Position numbers and translations under genes: made by a program. The notes below the pieces were generated by a model, which saw only the letters and a list, made by a program, of their open reading frames with translations, did no database searches and was not told where the DNA came from. Below are positions 1 through 9,265 of a stretch of 64,000 nt of DNA, in pieces (position 1 is the first letter of the stretch; the number at the start of each line of letters is the position of its first letter). Source of the stretch: an uncultured Pelagibacteraceae bacterium (GTDB taxonomy: Bacteria > Pseudomonadota > Alphaproteobacteria > Pelagibacterales > Pelagibacteraceae); assembly GCA_902563575.1 (NCBI GenBank), contig CACEXV010000001.1, positions 124,001 to 188,000 on the forward strand. The letters are read 5' to 3'.

Positions 1-318
1 AATTGGTAAGCCATTAATACCAGGTACAGCACTAACTGTAATATCTAACTTTTTTTTTAAATTAAAATTTATAGCTGAGTTATGCATATTTGTATGCTTA
101 TAATTTTTTGATTTTAATTTTTTATATATCTTAAAATTTGTGACTATGAAATTCTTTGGTTTAAAGATTCTAATTTGTTTTTTTATTTTTGAATAATTGG
201 TATGAGCTACAAGTGTATCAATTATAAATCTATCCTTTTTTTTTGAAATAATTTTAAGTGTGCTTTCACCAATTGACCCTGTTGAACCTAGTATTGCTAT
301 TCTTATTTTTTTTTGCAT
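1..318 (-). CDS. dxr: 1-deoxy-D-xylulose 5-phosphate reductoisomerase, N-terminal part (cut by window edge)
   Basis: Second enzyme of the MEP isoprenoid pathway: it converts DXP to MEP with NADPH in the cytoplasm. Only the first 106 codons are inside the window; the frame is open to base 1. The start at 318 gives MQKKIRIAILGSTGSIGEST, with the Rossmann NADPH-binding motif GSTGSIG at residues 10–16. The last visible residues (DITVSAVPGINGLP) match the conserved second segment of the NADPH domain. It lies 6 bp after cdsA and is the last visible gene of the rpsB–tsf–frr–uppS–cdsA–dxr operon, so isoprenoid supply, undecaprenyl phosphate and phospholipid synthesis sit together. The family call is secure; the C-terminal catalytic part cannot be seen. 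Confidence 0.93.
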   Translation of the reverse strand, partial: MQKKIRIAILGSTGSIGESTLKIISKKKDRFIIDTLVAHTNYSKIKKQIRIFKPKNFIVTNFKIYKKLKSKNYKHTNMHNSAINFNLKKKLDITVSAVPGINGLPI

Positions 319-324
319 ATCATT

Positions 325-981
325 TTAAATCAAAAAATAAAACAATTCATTGCCAATTGGTAGTCCAATTAAAATTCCGTCAAATCTATCTAAAACACCA
401 CCATGCCCTGGTAATAAGTTGCCTGTGTCTTTAACCTTAGCTTTTCTTTTTAAGTATGAAAAAAGTATATCCCCGGCTTGAGATAAAAGAGATATAGAGA
501 CTGTTAAAATAAATAGTTTATAGAATGGTATTCCATAGTCATATAAATTTACAAAAATAAATAAAATTATCAAACTGGATATTATTGATCCAGCTGACCC
601 AGATATAGTTTTATTTGGACTAATAGATGTAAGTTTAGGACCTTTAAATGTTTTTCCAAAAATCAATCCTCCTATATCTGAAAAAATACAAATCAATAAG
701 ATAAAGACTGTAATAACTTTAATTTCTTTACCGTGGTTCAAATTATAAAAAATTAATAAAGAAAAATATAGAATGTAAACAATAAATATTGAGACATATA
801 AGAATTTTAGCACAATATTTGAATTTATTTTTTTTAGTAAATTAGTAAATTCTAAGATTGATATAGTCCCAAACAAAATTATACAATAAATCAATATAAA
901 ATTATAATTCAGCAACAACGCAAGAATTGTAAATAAAATAATTGATGTAATTAATCTCTTTTTAAGGTTTCCATCTATCAT
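325..981 (-). CDS. cdsA: Phosphatidate cytidylyltransferase (CDP-diglyceride synthase)
   Basis: Integral membrane enzyme that makes CDP-diacylglycerol from phosphatidate and CTP, the branch point of phospholipid synthesis. The 218-residue product is largely hydrophobic with several membrane segments. It ends in the CDS signature at about residues 167–202: SQAGD, then KRKAKVKDTG, then PGHGGVLDRFDG, which carries the catalytic acidic residues. It is shorter than many family members (about 270 residues), mainly at the N-terminus. The ATG at 981 overlaps the uppS stop by 4 bp, implying translational coupling. Confidence 0.93.
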   Translation of the reverse strand: MIDGNLKKRLITSIILFTILALLLNYNFILIYCIILFGTISILEFTNLLKKINSNIVLKFLYVSIFIVYILYFSLLIFYNLNHGKEIKVITVFILLICIFSDIGGLIFGKTFKGPKLTSISPNKTISGSAGSIISSLIILFIFVNLYDYGIPFYKLFILTVSISLLSQAGDILFSYLKRKAKVKDTGNLLPGHGGVLDRFDGILIGLPIGNELFYFLI

Positions 982-1652
982 ATTGATCCGAAATTTCTTT
1001 TTGTTTTTTTATATTTATTTATAATCTTTCTTAAGTCAGATATCTTAAAATCAGGCCACAACTTATCTAAGAAGAAAATTTCGGTATAAGCAAGTTGCCA
1101 CAGCATAAAATTACTTAAACGTTTTCTTCCTCCTGTTCTTACTAATATCTCTGGTTCTGGAACATTTTTTGTAAAAAGATTAGATGTTATCGCTTTTTCA
1201 CTAATTTTATTAACATTTTTTATCTTTTTAATAGTACGAATTATTTCATCCCTAGAGCCGTAATTCAAAGCAAGATTAACGTTAATCATTTTATTTTTAT
1301 TTGTTTTTTTTTCTACGTTTTTTAATAATTTTTTTAATTTTGATGGTAATGGATTAATGTTGCCGATAATTGAAATTTTTATTCCATTTTTAATAACGTG
1401 CTTAAGTTCTTTAGTGAAATATAAAAAAATAAGTTTAAATAAATATTTTATTTCTGATTTTGGTCTTTTCCAGTTCTCAGTTGAAAAAACATAAAAAGTT
1501 AAATGTTTTATCTTAAATCGAATTGAGCCTTCAACAACTTTCTTTACTGTTTCTACACCTTTTAGGTGACCATAATTTCTTCCTCTTTTTACTTTTTTTC
1601 CCCATCTGCCATTGCCATCCATGATGAATGCAACATGGCTTAGTTTATTCAT
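978..1652 (-). CDS. uppS: Isoprenyl transferase (undecaprenyl diphosphate synthase)
   Basis: cis-Prenyltransferase that condenses FPP with IPP to make undecaprenyl diphosphate, the lipid carrier for peptidoglycan and surface polysaccharide. The catalytic motif MDGNGRW is at residues 11–17. The C-terminal IPP-binding signature begins RTGG at residue 172 and continues RLSNFMLWQ. The position normally held by Glu in RTGGE is Arg here (residue 176). The length of 224 residues is slightly short for the family. The start at 1652 overlaps frr by 4 bp. Function follows from motif and operon context; the effect of the substitution is unknown. Confidence 0.94.
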   Translation of the reverse strand: MNKLSHVAFIMDGNGRWGKKVKRGRNYGHLKGVETVKKVVEGSIRFKIKHLTFYVFSTENWKRPKSEIKYLFKLIFLYFTKELKHVIKNGIKISIIGNINPLPSKLKKLLKNVEKKTNKNKMINVNLALNYGSRDEIIRTIKKIKNVNKISEKAITSNLFTKNVPEPEILVRTGGRKRLSNFMLWQLAYTEIFFLDKLWPDFKISDLRKIINKYKKTKRNFGSI

Positions 1653-2209
1653 ATTTGTAATATCTCTTTTTCTTTTTCTTGAATAATTTTGTCGATTTGG
1701 GCAATAAATTTATCAGTCATATTTTGTATATTTTTTTCGAACTTACCGTTTTCATCCTCAGAAATTTTCTTATCTTTTAATTTAATTTTTAATTCGTCGT
1801 TTGCCTCTCTCCTGATATTTCTAATTGACACCTTTGATTTTTCACCCATACTCTTAAGAATTTTAATAAGTTCTTTTCTTCTTTCCTCTGTCAAATCTGG
1901 AATTCTGATTCTTATAATTTGTCCGTCAACTTGTGGATTTATTCCAAGATCTGATTTTTGAATTGCACTATCTATTAAAGAACAATTTGATTTATCCCAT
2001 ACTTGAATTGATATCAGCCTTGATTCTGGAACTGTTATTGTGGCTAATTGATTAATTGGCATTTGCTGTCCGTATACATCTACTTTAATTTTATCTAGCA
2101 TGGCTGCGTTGGCTCTTCCGGTTCTAAGTGTCATTGTATCTTTATTAAAAGATATTAGTGACTTATCCATTTTCAATGAATAATTGTTTTCATCAAATTG
2201 GTCGCTCAT
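1649..2209 (-). CDS. frr: Ribosome recycling factor
   Basis: RRF splits post-termination ribosomes together with EF-G. The 186-residue length is normal, and the family pattern is clear, for example the LRTGRANAAMLDKI segment near residues 28–41 and the C-terminal helix rich in Lys and Glu. The start ATG at 2209 directly abuts the stop codon of tsf. In most bacteria pyrH sits between tsf and frr; here it is missing. Confidence 0.97.
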   Translation of the reverse strand: MSDQFDENNYSLKMDKSLISFNKDTMTLRTGRANAAMLDKIKVDVYGQQMPINQLATITVPESRLISIQVWDKSNCSLIDSAIQKSDLGINPQVDGQIIRIRIPDLTEERRKELIKILKSMGEKSKVSIRNIRREANDELKIKLKDKKISEDENGKFEKNIQNMTDKFIAQIDKIIQEKEKEILQI

Positions 2210-3064
2210 TTAAACACCTTCTCCAATTTTCAATCTTTTAAAGTCTAAAATTTTTAAACTATTATCAGTCTCTTTTAAGATTTCGCTTAATTTCTTTTTT
2301 GGATCCATAACCCAACCTTGAGACAAAAGTGAACTATCTTCTTTAAATTTAGATAATTTACCTAAGCTTATTTTTTCGATTATATTATCTGGTTTTCCAG
2401 AATTCTTTAACTCTTCAATTATTAACTCTTTCTCCTTTTTAATTATATCTTCATCTATTAAATCCGACGAGAGAGCTAGTGGATCCATGGCAGCAACATG
2501 CATACTTATTTGCTTTCCTATTAAATCAATCTTTTCATCAAATTTTGACGCTTCAAGACAAATTATTACACCTAATTTTGATAGATTATCTTGCACAATT
2601 GAATGGTGATAAGAGTAAATTTTACCGGAATTAGCTTTAATAGTTTTATTTCTACCTAAAGAAATTTTTTCACCTATCTTAGAAATTAATGCGACAAGGT
2701 TTTCCTCAACTGATTTATTGTTTTTCATCAAAGTTGAATTTAACTTTTCTTTTCTGGAGTCTACCTTGTTATTTATTTCACCAACTTCTTTTGCAAAATT
2801 AACGAAATCTTGATTTTTCGCAACGAAATCTGTTTCACAATTTATTTCTAATATTGAAGATTTATCCTTGTCACCACATATTACAACAATTCCCTCATTT
2901 GCTGTTCGTGCCATTTTTTTGGATGCTTTTGATATTCCTTTTACTCTTAATATTTCAAGAGCTTTATCTAAATTTCCTTTAGCTTCATTTAAAGCTGATA
3001 AACAATCCTTGAATCCCGCACCGGATAATTTCCTTAGTTTTTTTACTTCTTCAATATTGCTCAT
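2210..3064 (-). CDS. tsf: Elongation factor Ts
   Basis: Guanine-nucleotide exchange factor for EF-Tu. The N-terminal UBA-like domain (residues about 5–45: [19 protein letters not shown]) is followed by the EF-Tu contact motif [13 protein letters not shown] near residue 75, equivalent to the TDFV core that expels Mg-GDP. The 284-residue length is normal. It lies 6 bp downstream of rpsB and immediately upstream of frr in the same operon. Confidence 0.97.
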   Translation of the reverse strand: MSNIEEVKKLRKLSGAGFKDCLSALNEAKGNLDKALEILRVKGISKASKKMARTANEGIVVICGDKDKSSILEINCETDFVAKNQDFVNFAKEVGEINNKVDSRKEKLNSTLMKNNKSVEENLVALISKIGEKISLGRNKTIKANSGKIYSYHHSIVQDNLSKLGVIICLEASKFDEKIDLIGKQISMHVAAMDPLALSSDLIDEDIIKKEKELIIEELKNSGKPDNIIEKISLGKLSKFKEDSSLLSQGWVMDPKKKLSEILKETDNSLKILDFKRLKIGEGV

Positions 3065-3070
3065 TTAAAA

Positions 3071-3829
3071 TTATTTTTTATCAGATACCTTTTTGTCTGA
3101 TTTTGTAGAAGATATTTTTTTTTCTTTTTCCTTAAGATTTGAAATATTTTTTTCAGCGTCCTTGATTGTATTTTTTAATAAATCGCAATATAAATTTATT
3201 GACCTTCTTGCATCGTCATTCCCGGGAATAGGAAAATTAATATCAGTAGGATCGGAGTTAGTATCAAGTATTGCTATTATAGGTATGTTTAATCTCTTTG
3301 CTTCATTAACCGCCAAAGACTCTATGTTTGTATCTATTATAAAAATCAAATCCGGTAACTTCTTCATCTCAGAGATCCCACCAAGCGATCTTTGAAGCTT
3401 ATCCCTCTCTTTTCCAAATTTTAAAATTTCTTTTTTTGTAAACCCAGTGTCTTCTTTAGCTAATTGATCATTTAATTTTTTCATTCTTTTTATAGAATTT
3501 TGGATGGTATTCCAATTAGTCAGCATTCCTCCTAACCATCTAAAATTTACAAAATACTGGCCAGTCTCTTGAGCTAAACTGCTTACTTGTTCTGCAGCTT
3601 GTTTTTTTGTGGAGACTATCAAAATTTTTCCTCCACTGGATATACACTTATGAACTTGTACTAATGCATTTTTTAAAAAGTTAACAGTTTGTGTAAGATC
3701 AATGATATGTATTGAATTTTTTTCCCCAAAAATAAATTTCTTCATTTTTGGATTCCATCTTAAAGTTTTGTGGCCGAGATGAACACCAGCCTCTAACAAT
3801 TGTTTTATATTTACTTCAGGTACGTTCAT
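3071..3829 (-). CDS. rpsB: 30S ribosomal protein S2
   Basis: Small-subunit protein S2. The N-terminus [20 protein letters not shown] and the downstream [20 protein letters not shown] and [10 protein letters not shown] segments are diagnostic. It has 252 residues with a Lys/Ser-rich C-terminal tail (last ~25 residues) of the kind seen in streamlined alphaproteobacteria. It is the first gene of its operon, with its own promoter-like site and a structured leader upstream. Confidence 0.97.
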   Translation of the reverse strand: MNVPEVNIKQLLEAGVHLGHKTLRWNPKMKKFIFGEKNSIHIIDLTQTVNFLKNALVQVHKCISSGGKILIVSTKKQAAEQVSSLAQETGQYFVNFRWLGGMLTNWNTIQNSIKRMKKLNDQLAKEDTGFTKKEILKFGKERDKLQRSLGGISEMKKLPDLIFIIDTNIESLAVNEAKRLNIPIIAILDTNSDPTDINFPIPGNDDARRSINLYCDLLKNTIKDAEKNISNLKEKEKKISSTKSDKKVSDKK

Positions 3830-3836
3830 AATTTTT

Positions 3837-3874
3837 CCGGTTCTTCCACCACAACTATTCCATTTCTGGACCGG
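3837..3874 (-). promoter_or_regulatory. Hairpin in the rpsB leader, candidate S2 autoregulatory element
   Basis: On the minus strand the leader folds through CCGGT (3870–3874) pairing with ACCGG (3837–3841), extended by a CCA/TGG pairing just inside. The stem closes about 8 nt before the rpsB start codon, so it could restrict ribosome access. It is unusually GC-rich for this genome. S2-responsive leaders are known upstream of rpsB in other bacteria; that this is one is inference. Confidence 0.45.
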
Positions 3875-3913
3875 TTGACAATTAAGCCATTTGTTGTGTG
3901 CGTAATAGATGAC

Positions 3914-3942
3914 TAAATATATACAAAATTTAGTAAAATCAA
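3914..3942 (-). promoter_or_regulatory. Candidate sigma-70 promoter of the rpsB operon
   Basis: Minus-strand TTGATT (3937–3942), a 17-bp spacer, then TATTTA (3914–3919), with an overlapping alternative TATATT two bases upstream. It lies just after the dnaE stop codon, so the rpsB operon need not depend on read-through from the block upstream. The expected transcript would begin near 3907 with a leader of about 78 nt. Confidence 0.45.
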
Positions 3943-3946
3943 GTTT

Positions 3947-6900
3947 TTAAAATGATATTTTTTTTACGTTTTTTGTGTTTTTTAGGTTATCTAACATGAT
4001 CATATTAAATTTTCTCGTATTTTCTAATTCGTAAACAACTTTTTTATCATTAACTGGTATAATGAATTTTACGAGTGTTTTTCCCTTTTCTGACAAGAGA
4101 GATTTAAAATCCTCAAGGTTGTTAGTATTTAATAATTCAATCGTAACCTTATCAAAAGATTTTTTCATTAATTCATCTATACTTAAAATACTTTTTACAT
4201 TTACTCTCAAACGATTGTTAGTATTTGAGATGTCTTTTTGTAATGTAAAAACAAACGACTCGGATTCTTTGAGTTTATCTCTATTTTTTACTAAGTTTTC
4301 AGAAAATAAAAATATTTCGAATTCTCCATCAAGATCACTTAGTTTCAAAATTGCAAAAGGTGTACCTTTTGAACTTTTCTTCTCTTGTAGGGACATTATA
4401 GTTCCGGCTATGTTTGCTTCTTTTAAACTTTTATTTTCCATAAATTTTTTGTGTGAAATTATGTTTAATCCAGAAAAGATAGATTGATAGTCACCCAATG
4501 GATGATCAGAGATATAAAATCCTAAAGATTTGAACTCTTCAAGTAATAACTCTTTTTTTGACCATGGTGTTACTTTGTTTAATACTAAGTCATTATGATC
4601 TTCTTTATTCTCTTGAAAAAGATTAGATTGCTTATTATCCTTATCTTCATTTATCGCTTTATTATATTGAATTATGTATGGAATTGCATTGAACAATCGA
4701 CTTCTACTCTTTTCAAGATCATCAAAAGCACCAGCTTTTACAAGTCCCTCCAATTGTAATTTATTAATGTCTCTGGAATTAGCTCTTTGCACAAAATTTG
4801 ATAAGGACTTAAATGGCCCATTCTTTTCCCTCTCATTAATCAAATTTTCGATGGCAGATCTTCCAACATTTTTTATAGCACTTAAACCATAATAAATTTT
4901 TCCAGTGCCTGCTTTAAAATCGGTGAAGCATGTATTTATATTTGGACGAATTAATTTAACATTTAGTCTTCTAAGTTCTTCGGCAAATTCTCTTAATTTA
5001 CTTGTATTGTTTAATTCGTTGGACATTGTTGCGGCTATGAATTCCTCTTTGTGAAATGTTTTTAAATAAGCTGTCTGATAAGCTATCAAGGCATAAGCCG
5101 CTGCGTGACTTTTGTTAAAACCGTATTCCGCAAATGGTTCTATTTTTGTAAATATATAATTTGCTAAATCTTTCTTAATGCCTTTACTTGTTGCACCGCT
5201 TATAAATCTCTCCTTTTGTTTCTCTAATTCAGCTCTCTTCTTTTTTCCCATTGCCCTTCTTAGAATATCAGCTTCGCCAGCTGTAAATCCTGCTAAAACT
5301 TGAGCAATCTGCATTACTTGCTCTTGATAAATAATTATTCCATAAGTTGGTTTTAAAATTTTTTCTAAAGATGGGTGAATATAGTCAGGAGTTTTTAAAC
5401 CGTTTTTACACTCGTTATAAATTGGTATATTATTCATTGGCCCCGGCCTATAAAGAGCCACTAAAGCTATTATATCATCAAATTTATTTGGTTTCATTTG
5501 TTTAATAGCTTCTCGCATTCCAGTGCTCTCAAGTTGAAATAGTCCTGTGGTCTCTCCAGTTGATAAAGCTGAGAAAACTCTTTCATCTGACAAATTTATT
5601 TTTTTGATGTCTATTTTTTTTCCCTTAAGATTTAGCATTTTAACAGTTTTATCTATTACTGATAAAGTTTTTAGACCTAATAAATCGAATTTTACTAAGC
5701 CCGCATTTTCTGATGAGTACATATCAAACTGAGTTGATGGTAATTGTAAGTTAGATGTATGATCTTTATAAAGAGGTACTTGTTCTGTCAAATTATGACC
5801 CGCTATTACTACTCCAGCAGCGTGAGTTGCCATATTTCTATTTAGCCCCTCTAATTTCAATGATAATTCAATTAGTTTATCGACTCTTTTATCTTTTTTA
5901 ATTTCATCTTTAAATCTAGGCTCTCTATTAATGGACTCTTGAAGTGTTAAAGGTCTAGAGGGATCAAATGGTATCATTTTGCATATCCTATCTACATGAC
6001 CGTAAGATAGTCCTAGAACTCTACCAACATCTCTTAAGGCCATTCGTGCTTTAAATTTTCCAAATGTAATAATGTGGGCAACGCCTTCTTTATATTTCTT
6101 TTTAAGATATTCAAAAACTTTGTCTCGTTTTTCCTCGCAAAAGTCTATATCAAAATCTGGCATTGAAATTCTGTCTGGATTTAAAAATCTTTCAAATATT
6201 AAATCAAATTCTATTGGATCAAGGTCTGTTATCTCTAGACAATATGCAACCAATGAGCCGGCCCCGGAGCCCCTACCAGGACCAACTGGAATTGAATTTT
6301 CTTTAGACCACTTGATGTAGTCTGAGACAATTAAAAAATAACTAGAATACTTCATTGAATTTATAATATTAATTTCATGTTGAAGTCTATCGAAATAAAT
6401 CTCTTTTACATTTTTTTTTGGCTTATCGGGGTATCTACTATAAATATAATTATTAAGTCTTTTCTCTAATCCTAGTTCAGCTTCTAACAAAAGTTTATTT
6501 TGAATCGATTGACTATTACTTGTTTCAATTTTCGGTAGATTAGGTTCATTTTTATTTATCTTAAAATGAAACCTGTATGGAAAATTGTAATTATTTTCAA
6601 GTGCCTCTGGAATATCAGAATATAAATTTTTAAGCTCCTCTTGTTTTTTTAAATAATGTTGATCGTTATATTTTAGCCTATTGATGTCAGAAATGAACCT
6701 TTTTTCACCAATACATATTAAAGCATCATGTGCTTCATGCATGTTTTTATTAATATAAAAAATTTCTTGCGATGCGATTAAAGGAATATCAAGTTTTTTT
6801 GAAGTTGCAATTAAATAATCTTCAAAAGCTTTTTCATTATCTTCATTATGCCTTTGAATTTCTAAATAAAATTTATCTTTAAAATAGTTATTAATTTTTT

Positions 6901-7363
6901 TAAGAAGATCCTCCAATTGTTTAAGTTTATTAAGTTTAAATAAACCTCCAAAAAAATCTCTAAAACCTCCCGAAAGTACAATTACATCAGTATTATACTC
7001 CAACAAATCATCAAATAAACAATGAGGACTCTCACTAGGTTTGATTTCCAAAAAACTTTTTGAGGATAATCTGCTTAAATTTTTAAACCCCTTTTCAGAA
7101 GTTGCGAATAGTGGCAATTTAGAAATGTAATCTTGAAATCTAAAATTTATTTGAGTGCCAATTATTGGTTGTGTTCCTGTTTTACTAATTTTTTCAGAAA
7201 ATTCTAGAGCACCACATAAATTAAAGCTATCGCAAATTCCTATAGATTTTAATCTATTTTCCTTACAGAATTCTGCCAAGTCATCAATTTTAATTGCACC
7301 TTCGCAAATTGAAAATTGGGTATGTACTTTGAAATTATTGAATTGTTTTTCATCTTTTTCCAT
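3947..7363 (-). CDS. dnaE: DNA polymerase III alpha subunit
   Basis: Replicative polymerase, 1138 residues, the usual DnaE1 length. The N-terminal PHP domain (KVHTQFSICEG at about 13–23) has lost several metal-binding His residues (KVH, CDSF, EIFYI), as in E. coli, so proofreading is expected from a separate DnaQ. The catalytic aspartates are in PDFDIDFC (about residue 400) and KFDLLGLKTLS (about 557). A clamp-binding motif QSNLF is near residue 911, followed by an OB-fold and a C-terminal tau-binding region. The start overlaps the lolD 3' end by 14 bp. It is the last gene of the long block that begins at nuoA. Confidence 0.97.
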   Translation of the reverse strand: MEKDEKQFNNFKVHTQFSICEGAIKIDDLAEFCKENRLKSIGICDSFNLCGALEFSEKISKTGTQPIIGTQINFRFQDYISKLPLFATSEKGFKNLSRLSSKSFLEIKPSESPHCLFDDLLEYNTDVIVLSGGFRDFFGGLFKLNKLKQLEDLLKKINNYFKDKFYLEIQRHNEDNEKAFEDYLIATSKKLDIPLIASQEIFYINKNMHEAHDALICIGEKRFISDINRLKYNDQHYLKKQEELKNLYSDIPEALENNYNFPYRFHFKINKNEPNLPKIETSNSQSIQNKLLLEAELGLEKRLNNYIYSRYPDKPKKNVKEIYFDRLQHEINIINSMKYSSYFLIVSDYIKWSKENSIPVGPGRGSGAGSLVAYCLEITDLDPIEFDLIFERFLNPDRISMPDFDIDFCEEKRDKVFEYLKKKYKEGVAHIITFGKFKARMALRDVGRVLGLSYGHVDRICKMIPFDPSRPLTLQESINREPRFKDEIKKDKRVDKLIELSLKLEGLNRNMATHAAGVVIAGHNLTEQVPLYKDHTSNLQLPSTQFDMYSSENAGLVKFDLLGLKTLSVIDKTVKMLNLKGKKIDIKKINLSDERVFSALSTGETTGLFQLESTGMREAIKQMKPNKFDDIIALVALYRPGPMNNIPIYNECKNGLKTPDYIHPSLEKILKPTYGIIIYQEQVMQIAQVLAGFTAGEADILRRAMGKKKRAELEKQKERFISGATSKGIKKDLANYIFTKIEPFAEYGFNKSHAAAYALIAYQTAYLKTFHKEEFIAATMSNELNNTSKLREFAEELRRLNVKLIRPNINTCFTDFKAGTGKIYYGLSAIKNVGRSAIENLINEREKNGPFKSLSNFVQRANSRDINKLQLEGLVKAGAFDDLEKSRSRLFNAIPYIIQYNKAINEDKDNKQSNLFQENKEDHNDLVLNKVTPWSKKELLLEEFKSLGFYISDHPLGDYQSIFSGLNIISHKKFMENKSLKEANIAGTIMSLQEKKSSKGTPFAILKLSDLDGEFEIFLFSENLVKNRDKLKESESFVFTLQKDISNTNNRLRVNVKSILSIDELMKKSFDKVTIELLNTNNLEDFKSLLSEKGKTLVKFIIPVNDKKVVYELENTRKFNMIMLDNLKNTKNVKKISF

Positions 7364-8039
7364 TAACCTTTATTATCTTAGAATTCTGAATTCTTAAATT
7401 ATAATCCGCCTTGTTAGCAAGTTCTCTATTGTGAGTTGCAAAAATTATTGCCTTATTTTTTCTTTTAAGCTTTTGAAAGTAACTAAAAATGTCTAAAGAC
7501 GTTTTTTGATCAAGATTTCCGGTTGGTTCATCTGCAAGCACCAATTCAGTATTTGATATAAGTGCCCTAGCAATTGCTACTCTTTGTTGTTCTCCTCCTG
7601 ATAAATCAGAGGGAAAATGATTTGCTCTCTCTGATAATTTTACGTCTTTTAGTATATTTTTTGCTTTTATTGTTGCTGTTATATGATCAGTTCCTTTTAT
7701 ATATAGTGGCATTAATATGTTTTCAATTGCCGTAAAATCATTCAGCAAATTATTGTTTTGAAATATAATAGAAATCGATTTTTTTCTAATATCATCTTTT
7801 TGATTCTCTTTAAATTTTCCCACTTCTTCATTTGATATCAATAATTTGCCAGAGGTAGGTTGCTCTAACAAAGCTAATATATGTAATAATGTTGATTTTC
7901 CAGAGCCAGATGGTCCAGTTACTGCGATTAGATCTCCTTTTTTTATTTTAAAATTTACATCATTAAATAACGATATTTTTTTGTTAGCACTAACAAACGA
8001 TTTTGAGATATTTTTAGTTTCTAATAAATAGTTATTCAT
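7350..8039 (-). CDS. lolD: Lipoprotein-releasing ABC transporter ATP-binding protein
   Basis: ATPase of the LolCDE machine that extracts lipoproteins from the inner membrane for LolA. The 229-residue product has Walker A GPSGSGKSTLL (about 40–50), the ABC signature LSGGEQQRVAIARAL (about 143), Walker B LVLADEPTGNLD, and the switch His in ATHN. The close MacB/FtsE-like subfamily is separated by context: lolC lies directly upstream (8-bp overlap). The 3' end overlaps dnaE. Confidence 0.93.
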   Translation of the reverse strand: MNNYLLETKNISKSFVSANKKISLFNDVNFKIKKGDLIAVTGPSGSGKSTLLHILALLEQPTSGKLLISNEEVGKFKENQKDDIRKKSISIIFQNNNLLNDFTAIENILMPLYIKGTDHITATIKAKNILKDVKLSERANHFPSDLSGGEQQRVAIARALISNTELVLADEPTGNLDQKTSLDIFSYFQKLKRKNKAIIFATHNRELANKADYNLRIQNSKIIKVNGKR

Positions 8040-9261
8040 ATTTTAATGAGCTTAAGATATTATTTTTAGAAATTGACCTGACTGGCAAATAAGATGAGAG
8101 AGCTGTTATAACTAATGAAAAGAAAAAAATTAAAAAAATTGAATTAAGATTTATTTCACTAGGTAGTTTTTCCAATACATATACATCGGCAGGGAAAATA
8201 TTTATATTAAAAACTGTGGAGAGAAACAAACGAATTTCTTCAATATAAATTGAAAATATTACTCCTATTATTATTCCGGTTACAGTTGCAAAAAAACCAA
8301 TAACAAAACCAGTCAAAAAAAAAGTTTTTTTTATAGATTTGTTGCTTAAACCTAAACATTTTAAAATTGCAATTTCTTTTGTTTTATTTTTGATTAAAAT
8401 AGTGAGTCCCGAGATAATATTAAAGGCTGCTACTACAATAATTAAAGTCAAAATTATAAACATTACATTTCTCTCAACTTTCAAAGCAGAAAAAAAAGAT
8501 TTATTTATGTCTGACCATGTATAAATATAGAAATTTGAATTAACACTTTGTATCTTAGCTTTATATTTGTTTGCCTCAAGCGGATTCTTTAAATAAATTT
8601 CTAAATTGATTTTTTTTTCATTTTCGCTAAATAATGTTAAAGCATCTTGCTTATTTAGATAAATTAATTTTTTGTCAAATTCATAAAATCCACTATTAAA
8701 TATTCCCGAAATTGTAAAAATTTCTTGCTTTGGCAGTGAACCTATCGGGGTGCTTATAAAGGATGGGGACATTAGAGTTAAGTTATCGTCGACTTTGACA
8801 TTTAAATCAAACGCTAGCTCCGCTCCTATTATAATTTTATTTTTACTTAAATCTTTTTTGGATCCATCTACTAATTTATTTGATATATTATTTTTTTTAA
8901 AATCGCTGTTCGAAATACCTTTGACTAAAACTCCAAGAGTATTATTATTACTAACAATTATTCCCTCTCCATTTACTATTTCAGCGTATTCGAATTGAGG
9001 GTATTTTTTTATTAATTCACTAATGTATTTTTTTGGTATTTTTTCTCTTGAATGTTCAATGACAATATGCGGGTTAAGTCCTAGTATTTTATTAGTAAGG
9101 TCAGTTCTAAACCCGTTCATGACTGACATAACTATAATTAAAACTGCCACTCCAAGACTAATCCCAAGAAAAGAGAATAAAGATATTACTTTGAGGAAAC
9201 CCTCTTTTTTTTTGGGCCTCAGGTTTCTAAATGATACAATTCTTTCTACTCGATTAAACAA
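8032..9261 (-). CDS. lolC: Lipoprotein-releasing ABC transporter permease (LolC/LolE family)
   Basis: Inner-membrane permease with one N-terminal membrane helix (about 24–46), a large periplasmic domain (about 50–265) and three C-terminal helices (FtsX fold). The start is TTG at 9261: no ATG lies near, and the resulting N-terminus (MFNRVERIVSFRNLRPKKKE) aligns with the family start. Only one LolC/E-type gene is present here, so it may act as a homodimer with LolD, as proposed for other single-permease systems; that is inference. It starts 4 bp after the proS stop codon. Confidence 0.92.
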   Translation of the reverse strand: MFNRVERIVSFRNLRPKKKEGFLKVISLFSFLGISLGVAVLIIVMSVMNGFRTDLTNKILGLNPHIVIEHSREKIPKKYISELIKKYPQFEYAEIVNGEGIIVSNNNTLGVLVKGISNSDFKKNNISNKLVDGSKKDLSKNKIIIGAELAFDLNVKVDDNLTLMSPSFISTPIGSLPKQEIFTISGIFNSGFYEFDKKLIYLNKQDALTLFSENEKKINLEIYLKNPLEANKYKAKIQSVNSNFYIYTWSDINKSFFSALKVERNVMFIILTLIIVVAAFNIISGLTILIKNKTKEIAILKCLGLSNKSIKKTFFLTGFVIGFFATVTGIIIGVIFSIYIEEIRLFLSTVFNINIFPADVYVLEKLPSEINLNSIFLIFFFSLVITALSSYLPVRSISKNNILSSLKYE

Positions 9262-9265
9262 TTTA

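Noticed and set aside
4062-4487. 141-codon open frame opposite dnaE
   Set aside because: Antisense to the conserved dnaE C-terminal region, with no recognisable motif or ribosome-binding site.
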